Part shown: positions 1-7,477 of the stretch, piece by piece
How the letters are laid out: each line of letters begins with the position of its first letter
How positions within the stretch are numbered: the first letter of the stretch is position 1
From: Circinella minor
Lineage: Eukaryota > Mucoromycota > Mucoromycetes > Mucorales > Lichtheimiaceae
Length of the DNA stretch: 13,366 bases
Assembly: GCA_016758965.1 (NCBI GenBank)
Contig: JAEPRB010000567.1
Location: 1 to 13,366 of the forward strand
Reading direction: 5' to 3'
Position numbers and translations under genes: made by a program
Notes under the pieces: model-generated
Told to the model about the DNA's origin: nothing
The model's database searches: none
What the model saw: only the letters and a program-made list of their open reading frames with translations

Positions 1-20
1 TTATAAAAAGAACATCCATG

Positions 21-93
21 GAATCAAAAACGTCATCCTCGGAATCAAAAACGTCATCCTTGGAATCAAAAACGTCATCCTTGAAATCAAAAA
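21..93 (+). repeat. 21-bp tandem repeat at the 5' end of the broken gene
   Basis: Three near-identical 21-bp units (21-41, 42-62, 63-83), each beginning GAATCAAAAACGTCATCC, are followed by a partial fourth that diverges at about 94. The unit is a multiple of three and lies in the reading frame starting at 18, so it encodes a repeated heptapeptide ESKTSSL/S. Copy number could vary without breaking the frame. Whether this stretch is really translated depends on the start at 18, which I cannot confirm because the window begins just upstream. Confidence 0.85.
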
Positions 94-1521
94 CACCATG
101 GGCAACTTCTTCTGAAAAATCCTGTACTTCGACGCCCCAGAAAGAACTAAACTTGTTGAAGAAATGGAAGGCTGGAAAAAAAGTGTTGACGCGGTGGATT
201 TTTGGAAAGAACAAAAAAAAAAATCTAACATTAGCAAAGGCACGCGCAGGCTGCTCATCTTATGTTGATAAGTTGATTCTCGAACAAGTTCCAGATGAAT
301 CATCAAGCAATAGCGACAACAATAGTAGCAGCAGCAATCCCAGCAACAACAATAATAATAGTAATAGTCCAGAAAGAAGAAACTCTAGTTCATCAACACC
401 TACGCCATTTATCATTAAACACCTAAATGTCACTGACACATTTAAAGAATACCAGCAATACATTTCGTCACACTACTCAACGTTTACGATTGAAAGAGAT
501 TTACAAGAAATCATGGCAACAGCAGATATATTATTCTTGGCGCCCGATGGCCATAGTGATTGCAAAAAAAAGGTGTTCCAATTGTCCAACCTTGATTTGA
601 TATGCACAGAAATGTTACAAGAATTAAAAATTCTCAATACTCAAGAAGACGAAGAATTATTTAGTGATGAAGAATTTATAAAGGTCACAAGAATTATTAA
701 CGAAGTTACTGAGAAAAGGAAAACCATCAGAACGGCTAAACTGGAACTACTTACATTGGCTGCTTCCATGGAGATTGGTAATAAAGCAAGCGTAGTTGAA
801 GGCGTAGCAAACTTGTAAGTGCTGAATGGAAGCCACTGAATTGTGTAGGTGGTTTATTTTTGTAGCTATTGCTCATTTTACTGATTTATATACATTAGAT
901 TAACAAAATTGCCAAGAGTCGAGATTCTCAACATGGATAAATTGGGAGAAGTAGAACTACAATCAACTTATTATGATGCCTTGTTATCCGAGCTCATTGC
1001 CGATCAAGATAAGAATGTTGCATTACGATGGCCAAATAAATCAACAGACGAAGATCAAACTGATATACGTCCTGATGCAATTGTTTCAACGATCATGTAG
1101 CACGATTTTGGCTACCCTGTTGGTTTCGGGGAGGTGAAGCCTGGAAACAGCTCCACCACAAAACATTCAGTATCCCTCGATGTCCTACGCTTAGGAATCG
1201 CTTCGAAAAGAACAATTGACAAGTGGAAATTGAACTCATGCTTTGCATTCATGATCAACGGATTTGATCTAACGTTCTTTATTACAAAAAAACAACATAA
1301 AAATTGCTACACAATGCTGGAAATTGCTCAGTTCACTTCTGCTTCGTCATTATCAAACTTACATTCTTTTGTATCACTAATAAATTTAAACAAGTTGACA
1401 AAAGTAGGACGATGTTTTTGGAATGAGTGCCATGCTACTCATGCTGGACAAGATGATGAAGCTGGAACTTTGACGAATGATGATGCTGGTATTATCCCAA
1501 TCTCTGAAATATACGCACTGC

Positions 1522-1569
1522 CACCATGGGCAACTTGCGCAGATATCGCAGATTTATCGCAGATATCGA
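1522..1569 (+). repeat. Left terminal inverted repeat
   Basis: It begins CACCATGGG and continues into two copies of a subterminal motif: GCAGATATCGCAGA at 1539-1552 and ATCGCAGATATCG at 1556-1568. About 30 of 33 bases of the subterminal part match the reverse complement of the right end. It also overwrites the end of the upstream reading frame, which stops at 1587-1589. Confidence 0.75.
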
Positions 1570-1636
1570 AGTTTATGATTCAAATTTAAAACAGAGATTT
1601 CTTATTTGTAAGATATCCGTGTAACCTTGCTAGGCC

Positions 1637-1642
1637 AATAAA
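1637..1642 (+). terminator. Possible polyadenylation signal AATAAA
   Basis: A canonical AATAAA lies about 50 bases downstream of the stop at 1587-1589, inside the inserted transposon, and is followed by T/TG-rich sequence. It could end a transcript of the interrupted upstream gene. The hexamer is common in AT-rich DNA, so the call is weak. Confidence 0.3.
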
Positions 1643-1694
1643 AGCTATTGTATATTGTATATTTATAGATCAATTTTATTAAAAAAACATTAAC

Positions 1695-1788
1695 GGTTGG
1701 ATGGGGAGGCTGGTGGTGGAGCTAGATGAGGGGGATGGTGATGGTGATGGTGGTCGTGAGGAGGAAGAGGAGGAGTAGGAGGAGGGAA
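1695..1788 (+). repeat. G-rich low-complexity tract
   Basis: A strand-asymmetric stretch made of GGTGGTGG, GATGGTGATGGTGATGG and GAGGAAGAGGAGGAG runs. It is almost free of C in an otherwise AT-rich region and lies inside the transposon between the left inverted repeat and the transposase remnant. Many closely spaced GG runs could form two-tier quadruplex-like structures. No coding role is apparent. Confidence 0.7.
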
Positions 1789-2051
1789 GCAGTAGCACGC
1801 AAAGAGGAAGGAACGAAAAAGACGACCGGATCCGGGTGCGAAACAGTCAAGCTATAAGCATAATAATATTAATATATTAGTCCATCACATAATACTATAT
1901 ACTATTCTTATAATCCATTTTTAACCCATCTTGCGCCAGTGGCCTAACTGTGACCGTCAATGGATTGATCCCTATGCGATAATTAAATAATTGTCAGTAA
2001 ATATAAATTAAAATGTAAACGTGAAATACTACAGTGAAAACTAGCTTATAA

Positions 2052-3444
2052 AAGGAAGGATTTTTTGATTTGGCTGGTCATGTGCGTTCCGTTGACTAGA
2101 TCATGCTTCTCCAATGTATAGTCCCTACTTTGGTTTTTGAAGAGCTTGCTGAAACATATGGTGCTTATTCTGAACAAGTTGAAGCCCTCATGTCACTTGT
2201 CATTGGATGTACCTTGGCTCTCTAGTGAAAAATATATGCAAATGATATGTCCGCCATCCAAAAGTAAGTTTACCAAATAAAACAGAAGTAAATTAAATAA
2301 GAAACGATATTTTCTAACTTGCAACTAAACTTCAAATAGACACTTACATAATTGGCATATACACATGAAGAATAAGACCAGTACTAATCTATACACTGTT
2401 AACTTCCATTATTTTCAGCATATACATGATACTATCCAGAAACTTGGCCCATTACGTGGTTGTTCTACGCGATCGGTAGAGCGAACAATTGGTACGTTAT
2501 TGCAAGTTCACATCAAGTTTGCAACTGCAACGATAAAAATACTAACTCATTATTATTTAGGCTTTTTCAAAAACACATCAAATCCTGAGTTTTACCTAAG
2601 CTAAACGCTGGTAAGATCATTGAAAAAACTATTATTCATGCGTAATTTCAAGCGTGTATATTTGATGGATGAATTAGAAACTGTTCTGAAGGATGGTGAT
2701 GCCAACTCCTTGGATGAATACCCTGATATCGAGCTTTAGGTTTGGGAAGTTATGCGACTGGAGGACTTTGATCATCTCAATATCGATCGTTATTTAAGGC
2801 AATACTGGCATAATCAGTTTGACGACGACCGAGTGTTGGGAGCCATGTTAGAACCTGAATTCAAGGTGGGCAAGAACTTGTTCAAAGACGGCACCAGATT
2901 CGTATGTAATGAATGTCCAAGTGTTGCAAAAAAAATCGGATATGATAATCAAAATGCGTCTTCCAATACGAGGTAGTGGTAAAGCTACATTCTTTGGAGA
3001 ATTAATATTGTTTTTTCACGCACCATTTTAGAGGTATGCCCAGGTTTATATTTGTTTGAAATGATTGTGTTATACTATACCAAATCACTCACCATTCTTT
3101 TCCTCAAAATATTTATAGATGTACAACCACCAGTTACTCCGGGATCCAATCACGAAAGATTTGGGGGGTATGAGCCAATTAGATGAAGAAATGGAAGTTG
3201 TCGAAAGCGCAGAGACAATGGAAGGTGTTGAGGAGGAGGCCATTCTTGATGAGCGTCCATTATGCTTGGTCAAATTGTTTGGAAATCTGAAAATGACTTA
3301 CTATAGCACCAGTGAAAGAAAAAAAGGGCCTCCTGTACGGACCTCGAGGCAAACCCAATACACAACAAACTGTATGTTATTGATGATGAGAATATGTGGG
3401 GTAATGCAGAATTGTTAAAATCATCTTTGCATGAAGATAGATAA
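2052..3444 (+). pseudogene. Decayed tnp2/CMC-like transposase, C-terminal part
   Basis: Recognisable pieces appear in order on the + strand. At 2058 GFFDLAGHVRSVD leads past a TAG stop (2097) into IVPTLVFEELAE and VEALMSLVIGCTLAL (to 2222), followed by TAG and TGA. A likely intron donor GTAAGT follows near 2265. At 2365-2500 comes NFHYFQHIHDTIQ, then LGPLRGCSTRSVERTIG. A third piece (2638-2976) has an internal TAG at 2737 and includes IDRYLRQYWHNQFDDDR. The last pieces (3119-3444) shift frame and end in VIDDENMWGNAELL and a TAA. The LGP-R-CSTRS-ERTIG block resembles the C-terminal domain of tnp2-like transposases in fungi (recalled, not searched). At least four stops and a frameshift near 3372 make it non-functional. 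It lies between the inverted repeats at 1522 and 3614. Confidence 0.65.
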
Positions 3445-3555
3445 TACCAGGCGACATAACATATGGCAAAATAAGTGACGTATAGTTTTTTCTTTTCACC
3501 CTCATCCTTTTCAGGAATCTAATTCCCATTTTCGTTTTCTGTGTTCAAAATGTGT

Positions 3556-3614
3556 CTGCGATATCTGCGATTCCTCTGCGATATCTGCGATAGTCGCTAA
3601 TTTTTCCCATGGTG
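3556..3614 (-). repeat. Right terminal inverted repeat
   Basis: Read on the - strand it starts CACCATGGG, then carries two doublets of ATCGCAGATATCGCAGA, mirroring the left end with a few substitutions and a small length difference after the first nine bases. The doubled motif may be where the element's own transposase or accessory protein bound. Confidence 0.75.
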
Positions 3615-3665
3615 CTGATCAACAAAACACACAATCGTACACTTGGCACCTCGACTAAATACTAA
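3615..3665 (+). pseudogene. Displaced C-terminal codons of the interrupted gene
   Basis: If the transposon and one CTG copy are ignored, the frame that reads ...IYAL at 1509-1520 continues in phase from 3618 for 15 codons (INKTHNRTLGTSTKY) to a TAA at 3663-3665. The whole gene would then have 488 codons apart from the TAG at 1098. A short open run can occur by chance, so the support is the coincidence of phase with the proposed 3-bp duplication. Confidence 0.45.
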
Positions 3666-4252
3666 ATTTCAGTTACCATTATTATTCCTTTTTTTTTTAT
3701 CATTATTGTTATTAACAGCAACCCTTCTTTCTTTTAATTTTAATACTATGTCATACTGCATTATATTATTATTTGTCTAGTACATCTAATATTCAACTTC
3801 ATCTATTCACACATTTGATAATAACAATGTATTATTTTTTTTACGCAAACTCTTTTTACACAAACTATCCCATTCAGTCTTGTAGCATACTCAAAAATTT
3901 CTATCTGTATACTTTTCTTCACTTTTTTCCCCAAATATACCTTTATAATATACTACCATTATAAAATACACCAATTAAAAAGATTTGTATAGTACAGTTC
4001 TAAAAGAGAACCATAAATAAAAAAAAAATTATTGGGTAAATACGAATGTTTTATTCAGAATAAAATCTAGCACGTATAAGAAAAAAGACTGTTAGTGGAT
4101 TTGATTAGTAGGAAGTATACTAATATGGTTTTTTCCCCTTTTGACCTTGGTGGTACCTACTGAATCTTAGTTGTACTATTTGTTTTATTATGCGAGTTAC
4201 AGTATAGTGCGCCTTATATACCGTCCTTCTTCTTTATTGACCTTTTGTAACG
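3666..4252. other. AT-rich stretch with no gene seen
   Basis: T-rich and A-rich low-complexity DNA. The only open frames have the composition of random AT-rich sequence (Phe, Tyr, Ile, Asn) and match nothing I know. The sequence near 4199-4225 (ACAGTATAGTGCGCC) could be the inverted-repeat end of the Tc1-like element whose coding tail follows, but I found only a five-base inverse match (near 4878). Confidence 0.5.
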
Positions 4253-4525
4253 AAAACAGCCGCTTTTCTTAAAATGATGATGATCGCTTCATCGTTCACA
4301 ATCTTCAACAGCAACTAAGTATACTGACTAGACAATATGGAGTGTCATACCGGCCTTCAACTTGAACCAAAACTCTTCTACGTATGGTATGGAATTCAGT
4401 ACTGGTGAATGAAGAGAAAGATATATTGCTAATAAAACTGTAGTTTTTTTTTTTACAATCAATTGCTCCATGAGACTTATACGTCCCCTAGCGTAACTCG
4501 TACAACCTAAAACGCATACCATCAT
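4253..4525 (-). pseudogene. Tc1/mariner-like transposase remnant (C-terminal DDE part)
   Basis: On the - strand the frame from 4525 reads through YLSLHSPVLNSIPYVEEFWFKLKAG, the counterpart of the YLPPYSPxLNPIExFWxxxK block that holds the third catalytic acidic residue of Tc1/mariner transposases. After a TAG at 4330-4328 the same frame goes on with VAVEDCER, a TGA (4291-4289) and SDHHHFKKSGC, matching the V-x-x-EDC-xx-W-xx-H-xxx-F tail of the family, with the stop at the usual Trp. The first two catalytic Asp blocks are not visible upstream. A truncated, decayed copy. Confidence 0.65.
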
Positions 4526-4766
4526 GTATATAGATACATACTATAGAAATTTCAGAATGATCATATTATACAATATAAATAATAGCTAATACGTAAGCTA
4601 TGTAACTCTTACATAAGCAACTTATCTTATTTTCTGTTTTTATACATGTATCATATTTATTATTAGGCAATTACTGCTCGCTGGTTCTATTCTATGTTTC
4701 TGTATTTTTTATATACGTATTATTTTTAAAGATGAAAATGTTTAGATACTTGTTATAATATTATAG

Positions 4767-4863
4767 CCGAAGCCCGTTGTTTTTTGTACATGTGGGAAGG
4801 GATTTGGCTCAGAAGTAGCGCAAAATTTGGGGTTGAATTGCACTACTAGAGCACATCAAACAA
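4767..4863 (+). other. Possible stray exon with a CxCGKxF zinc-finger-like motif
   Basis: Bounded by an acceptor-like ATTATAG (ends 4766) and a donor GTAAGC (4864) is an open 32-codon segment that reads VVFCTCGKGFGSEV and later CTTRAHQT. CxCGKxF with a downstream Cys and His looks like a degenerate zinc finger of the kind found at the start of some fungal transposases. No partner exon was found on either side; the rest of 4526-5022 shows nothing else. It may be chance. Confidence 0.25.
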
Positions 4864-5421
4864 GTAAGCTCAAAATGACTACTGTATAGACAAAATATCG
4901 ATACTATTATAATTTTATGGTGCATTTCACTTGTAATCCCCAATAATTTATTTTTCAAATGCAAAATTCGCTTCTTTATTTGGTAATTTGTTTAACAATT
5001 CAAACAAGATTGGGTAACCTCTTCAACGGGAACTTGTAATGTCTCCATCCTTTTCCCCTAAATCTACCAGACTAGCAAGTTCCTCCGAGTTCATATCATC
5101 GAACTCAGCCAAATCCAGATTGGTATTGATGATATCATTATCATCAACATATTCACCCATGTATGGAACATGACGACGACCAAGACGAGCAGAACGACGG
5201 ACATTGGTTGGAGAAACAACAGATCCAGAACTGGCAACAGAATCATCATCATTATCTAATTCATCCACTTCATCTTCAGCAAATCATTTTTGTGAACATA
5301 GTGATGTGATGTGAGTGTTCTATTGGAATGTTTTTCAACAAGTTCCATTGCTTCTTTTGTTGGCTTGTCCTGTGAATATGTCTCGATAAAACGCCATCTA
5401 TATTATTAAAATAACAATTTT

Positions 5422-5476
5422 TACACAAAAAAGGAAATTTTATTAGTAAAACTTACTACTACACAAAAAAGGAAAT
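5422..5476. repeat. 17-bp direct repeat
   Basis: TACACAAAAAAGGAAAT occurs at 5422-5438 and 5460-5476, 38 bases apart, in the non-coding gap of the transposase relic. Between the copies, on the - strand, is a GTAAGT (5456-5451). With the TAG at 5400-5398 this would make a 59-nt intron, so the region may be a duplicated intron end. Function unknown. Confidence 0.6.
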
Positions 5477-5745
5477 ATGACTGAGTTAAAACTAACAGAT
5501 AATGTATCAAGATAATATATATGTTTCTTCACATACTACAGAAAATTTAATAAGTTCAGAACGGTTCAAAACAAAAGTGTCGATTGATTTTTTTCTGGAT
5601 GTCATACCATATATGTATAATATATTTTCAAACGTGGTTTGATTGAATCATGACATTATTATTATTATTATTTGTGATTTTTTACACTAATATCTGATAT
5701 ATATATTTTTTTTATCTCAAAAAGGATTATACAGCTTTGAATATC

Positions 5746-5873
5746 GTTGCTACAAGGCGCGAAGCGCCGTTAGGGGTCAAAGGGGGGAACCCCCTTTGCG
5801 ACGCAAACCGCTAAATGACCCGAAGCGAAGCGAAGGGGCTCATTTATCCGAGCGAAGCGAGGAAGGGTTGCTA
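5746..5873. mobile_element. GC-rich cluster of GAA-loop hairpins between 7-bp direct repeats
   Basis: An abruptly GC-rich block of about 115 bases in AT-rich DNA, flanked by GTTGCTA at 5746-5752 and 5867-5873. It contains two perfect hairpins with GAA triloops: GGCGC/GCGCC (5756-5768) and a 9-bp stem CAAAGGGGG/CCCCCTTTG (5778-5798). Two more GCGAAGC cores lie at 5825-5831 and 5852-5858, and a longer-range GGGTCA/TGACCC pair at 5774-5779 and 5816-5821. GCGAAGC is known as an unusually stable DNA mini-hairpin. The matching 7-mers look like a target duplication, so I read the block as an inserted small hairpin element, comparable in style to the double-hairpin elements of fungal mitochondrial DNA. 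Mobility is inferred. Confidence 0.55.
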
Positions 5874-6177
5874 GTGCTTTATTATAAAAACGACGGTTCT
5901 TCTTCAGGAGACGATATTTTATCAAGGAATAATGGTAAGTTTTCTTTTAAACCTTTGAATGTATAGTCGCACCTTACTCCCGCCTCTCTTTTGGTAACAC
6001 CCCAGTAGCGTTCGATCCAATTACATTCGCAGTGAAATTTTGGGTATAGTCCAAATATATAACCTGAATTTTCAACTGCCCCATGAAGTGCAGGCTTCTG
6101 CTCCTGAAAATCAGATTGCATTGGAAGTGCTTAGCACAGCATTTTCCATCCACCTTTGGTTCTTTCTTGCAGTGCAT

Positions 6178-6398
6178 ACGCTACGCCTTATCAAATCGAT
6201 AGAGATTCTTCAGCGATGACGTCGGTTTTCAAGCTCTCTGTATTGAGACCACTTGAATAAAGATTGTACTCTATTATATGATAAATATTTATATTATAAT
6301 TAATGTATGCCCATTATAATGAATTAATGTTTTAGTTACTATTGCTATATAAAAAATAATACATACTGATATTGTCCGTTATGTAATTTAATTGTGTA
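6178..6398. other. AT-rich spacer with no gene seen
   Basis: Sequence between two decayed elements. I see no frame or repeat here that I can name; a missing 5' part of the DDE transposase would be expected here on the - strand, but translations are full of stops. Confidence 0.5.
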
Positions 6399-7308
6399 CT
6401 ATTCACGTTGTTCATCAGTTTCCAGCGCATCCAGTGTATCCACAGCAGTGACCAAAGAACAAATGCCTATTTGTTTTACAAATATAGATAATTTTTTAAG
6501 TAACAGTAAGTACACATTTGCTTTTTGGTAAAGTACAATTATAGCAATGTAGCAATAAACACGTTTATTACTGTACCTGGATCAAAATATACTAAGGGAG
6601 AGTCAGCGGTGCGTTGTTGAGTTAATCCCTGAGGATTTTTCGAAAGATGATACATTCCACGTTGCCATCCTGTCAGGTCTTGATCACGAGGATATAGTGC
6701 AACTTCTCTAGACGACTATGGTAACCGCTCTAAAATAATATTCAATTAAAGTTTTTTAAAAAAAATAACGGGATATAAACAGTTTGGTACAACTTATAAT
6801 AAACAGCATATTTACCGTCACGGATAGTTGCAATCGGTCTTCTGAACGTCAGTGACACCCCAACACCATCTGTTTCAATATAATTATTAAATATAAGCCG
6901 TTCACAATGTTCAGATGGAAACATACCGGCTTCTATAAATTTAAAAGAACAATCATGCTATTCATCAGTTTTTGTTACGCCTCGAAAAAAATCGTGGGGG
7001 AAGATTTTATTTCAAATATAGAATACTTGCCTTCAGTTTCCCAATATGTACAGGGGCGAGGTATAACATGATTCAAATTAAATATATCCTCCCATATTTG
7101 TTCTATTTGAGCAGAAGAAAGTGCACGAAAGGTAGCAATTGTGACTAATCGATGTTGTCGTCTTCCTCTTGTGGTGGGTTAGGTGACTAATAGCATATAT
7201 CGAACTTTTATATTAAAAGATGTTCCGCTTTCAAAATATAGATTAAATAGTAATAATACAATAGAAAATATTTACCATTATATGAGGAGGCATATGGGCG
7301 TTAGGGTA
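6399..7308 (-). pseudogene. TnpB/Fanzor-like (IS605 OrfB-type) protein fragment, five exons, truncated
   Basis: Exons on the - strand: 7308-7276 (YPNAHMPPHIM), 7186-7031 (RLVTIATFRALSSAQIEQIW, EDIFNLNHV), 6932-6816 (MFPSEHCERLIFNN, YIETDGVGVSLTFRRP), 6729-6577 (LTGWQRGMYHL, TADSPLVYFDPG) and 6466-6399 (GICSLVTAVDTLDAL to TAG). The last three junctions agree in phase (all phase 1). The order WxDIF, then TDGVGVS, then a hydrophobic strand ending DPG followed by xxSLVTAVD resembles the N-terminal half of Mucoromycota TnpB/Fanzor-like proteins, with FDPG as RuvC-I (recalled, not searched). The E and D of RuvC-II/III and the zinc ribbon are missing because reading stops at 6401-6399. Further damage: a frame change near 7155 and a TAG at 6718-6716. 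Alternative: another transposase or conserved protein with a DPG motif. Confidence 0.5.
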
Positions 7309-7477
7309 CTGAATTGAATAAAATTTAATATGTGATATAATGATCATTGATCAATTGGCATGTAAGCCTTGATGTTTAGCAACATGAAGTACAGTTCACC
7401 GTCTTACTCCAGCATTTTCTCCTATTTGGTTTAGTAAATATATGTGATAAGCAGGCAATGCTCGATAAATGGTTACC
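7309..7477. other. Spacer, no gene seen
   Basis: Possible upstream sequence of the - strand Fanzor-like fragment; TTCAG at 7313-7309 is its likely first acceptor. No convincing coding exon was found beyond it. Confidence 0.4.

Larger units (their letters stand above)
18..1589 (+). pseudogene. Broken gene of a multicopy Mucorales-type family with a PD-(D/E)XK-like signature
   Basis: Exon 1 runs 18-814 and an 84-nt intron (GTAAGT at 815, TAG at 896-898) leads into exon 2 from 899, all in one frame. The N-terminal part is low complexity: ESKTSSL repeats, a Lys-rich stretch, then a Ser/Asn-rich tract at about 297-400. The conserved part is C-terminal: DIRPDA (Asp codon 1074-1076), then GFGEVKPG (Glu 1131, Lys 1137), then an alpha/beta-looking stretch to about 1430. 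Asp-x19-Glu-x-Lys fits the core of PD-(D/E)XK nucleases, and from memory this family is repeated in Mucorales genomes as uncharacterised proteins; nuclease function is inference. An in-frame TAG at 1098-1100 lies between the putative catalytic Asp and ExK, where CAG (Gln) would differ by one transition. The frame continues unbroken beyond it, so this is a young nonsense lesion. From 1521 on the codons come from the inverted repeat of an inserted transposon, so the original C-terminus is displaced. Confidence 0.7.
1522..3614 (+). mobile_element. CMC/CACTA-like DNA transposon relic (about 2.1 kb)
   Basis: The outer ends are CACCATGGG (1522-1530) and its inverse CCCATGGTG (3606-3614). Inside them lie matching inverted copies of a GCAGATATCGCAGA-type repeat. 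CTG occurs at 1518-1520 and again at 3615-3617, a candidate 3-bp target duplication, although one extra C (1521) separates the left copy from the inverted repeat. CAC...GTG termini, 3-bp duplications and repeated subterminal motifs are typical of the CMC (CACTA, En/Spm) superfamily, and the interior holds a decayed tnp2-like transposase on the + strand. It is too short to encode a full transposase and most likely lost its 5' coding part. Superfamily assignment is inference. Confidence 0.6.
5023..6177 (-). pseudogene. Broken DDE transposase (YPKFHCE-type family), in two collinear pieces
   Basis: The upstream piece (6177-5878, - strand) reads KVDGKCCAKHF, shifts frame near 6120, then MQSDFQEQKPALHG, YPKFHCECNWIERYWG and KREAGVRCDYTFKGL. 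I recall the YPKFHCExNxIExxWG block from a widespread fungal transposase family, with the last catalytic Glu in WIER. A second shift near 5887 brings RRFYNKA into frame. The downstream piece resumes at 5397 with WRFIETYSQDK, EAMELVEKHSNRTLTSHHYV and, after another one-base shift near 5285, an acidic tail (EDEVDELDNDDD, RRSARLGRRHVPYMG) ending at 5023. Between 5877 and 5398 lies non-coding DNA containing the hairpin cluster. The codon split GC/A across this gap would be in phase, but no GT donor exists at its start, so it is not a simple intron. At least three frameshifts make it inactive. Confidence 0.65.

Noticed and set aside
1..306. Open frame on the - strand with repeated MTFLIPR
   Set aside because: It is the complement of the 21-bp tandem repeats and the + strand frame; the repeats alone keep it open.
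260..463. Leu-rich - strand frame resembling a membrane segment
   Set aside because: It is the antisense of the Ser/Asn-rich tract (AGC/AAC codons read backwards as Leu).
3773..3964. Small + strand frame rich in Phe and Tyr
   Set aside because: Composition is that of random AT-rich DNA, with no initiation context, no homology I recognise and no partner.
4199..4890. Terminal inverted repeats of the Tc1-like relic (ACAGTATAG at 4199, inverse near 4878)
   Set aside because: Only about five bases (CAGTA) agree, which is expected by chance in this AT-rich region.
5284..5397. Tyrosine-recombinase (Crypton) C-terminus, from HSNRTLTSHHYV resembling an H-x-x-R...Y box
   Set aside because: Its position directly after the RRFYNKA block of the DDE relic, in the same orientation and with matching phase, fits the tail of that transposase better.
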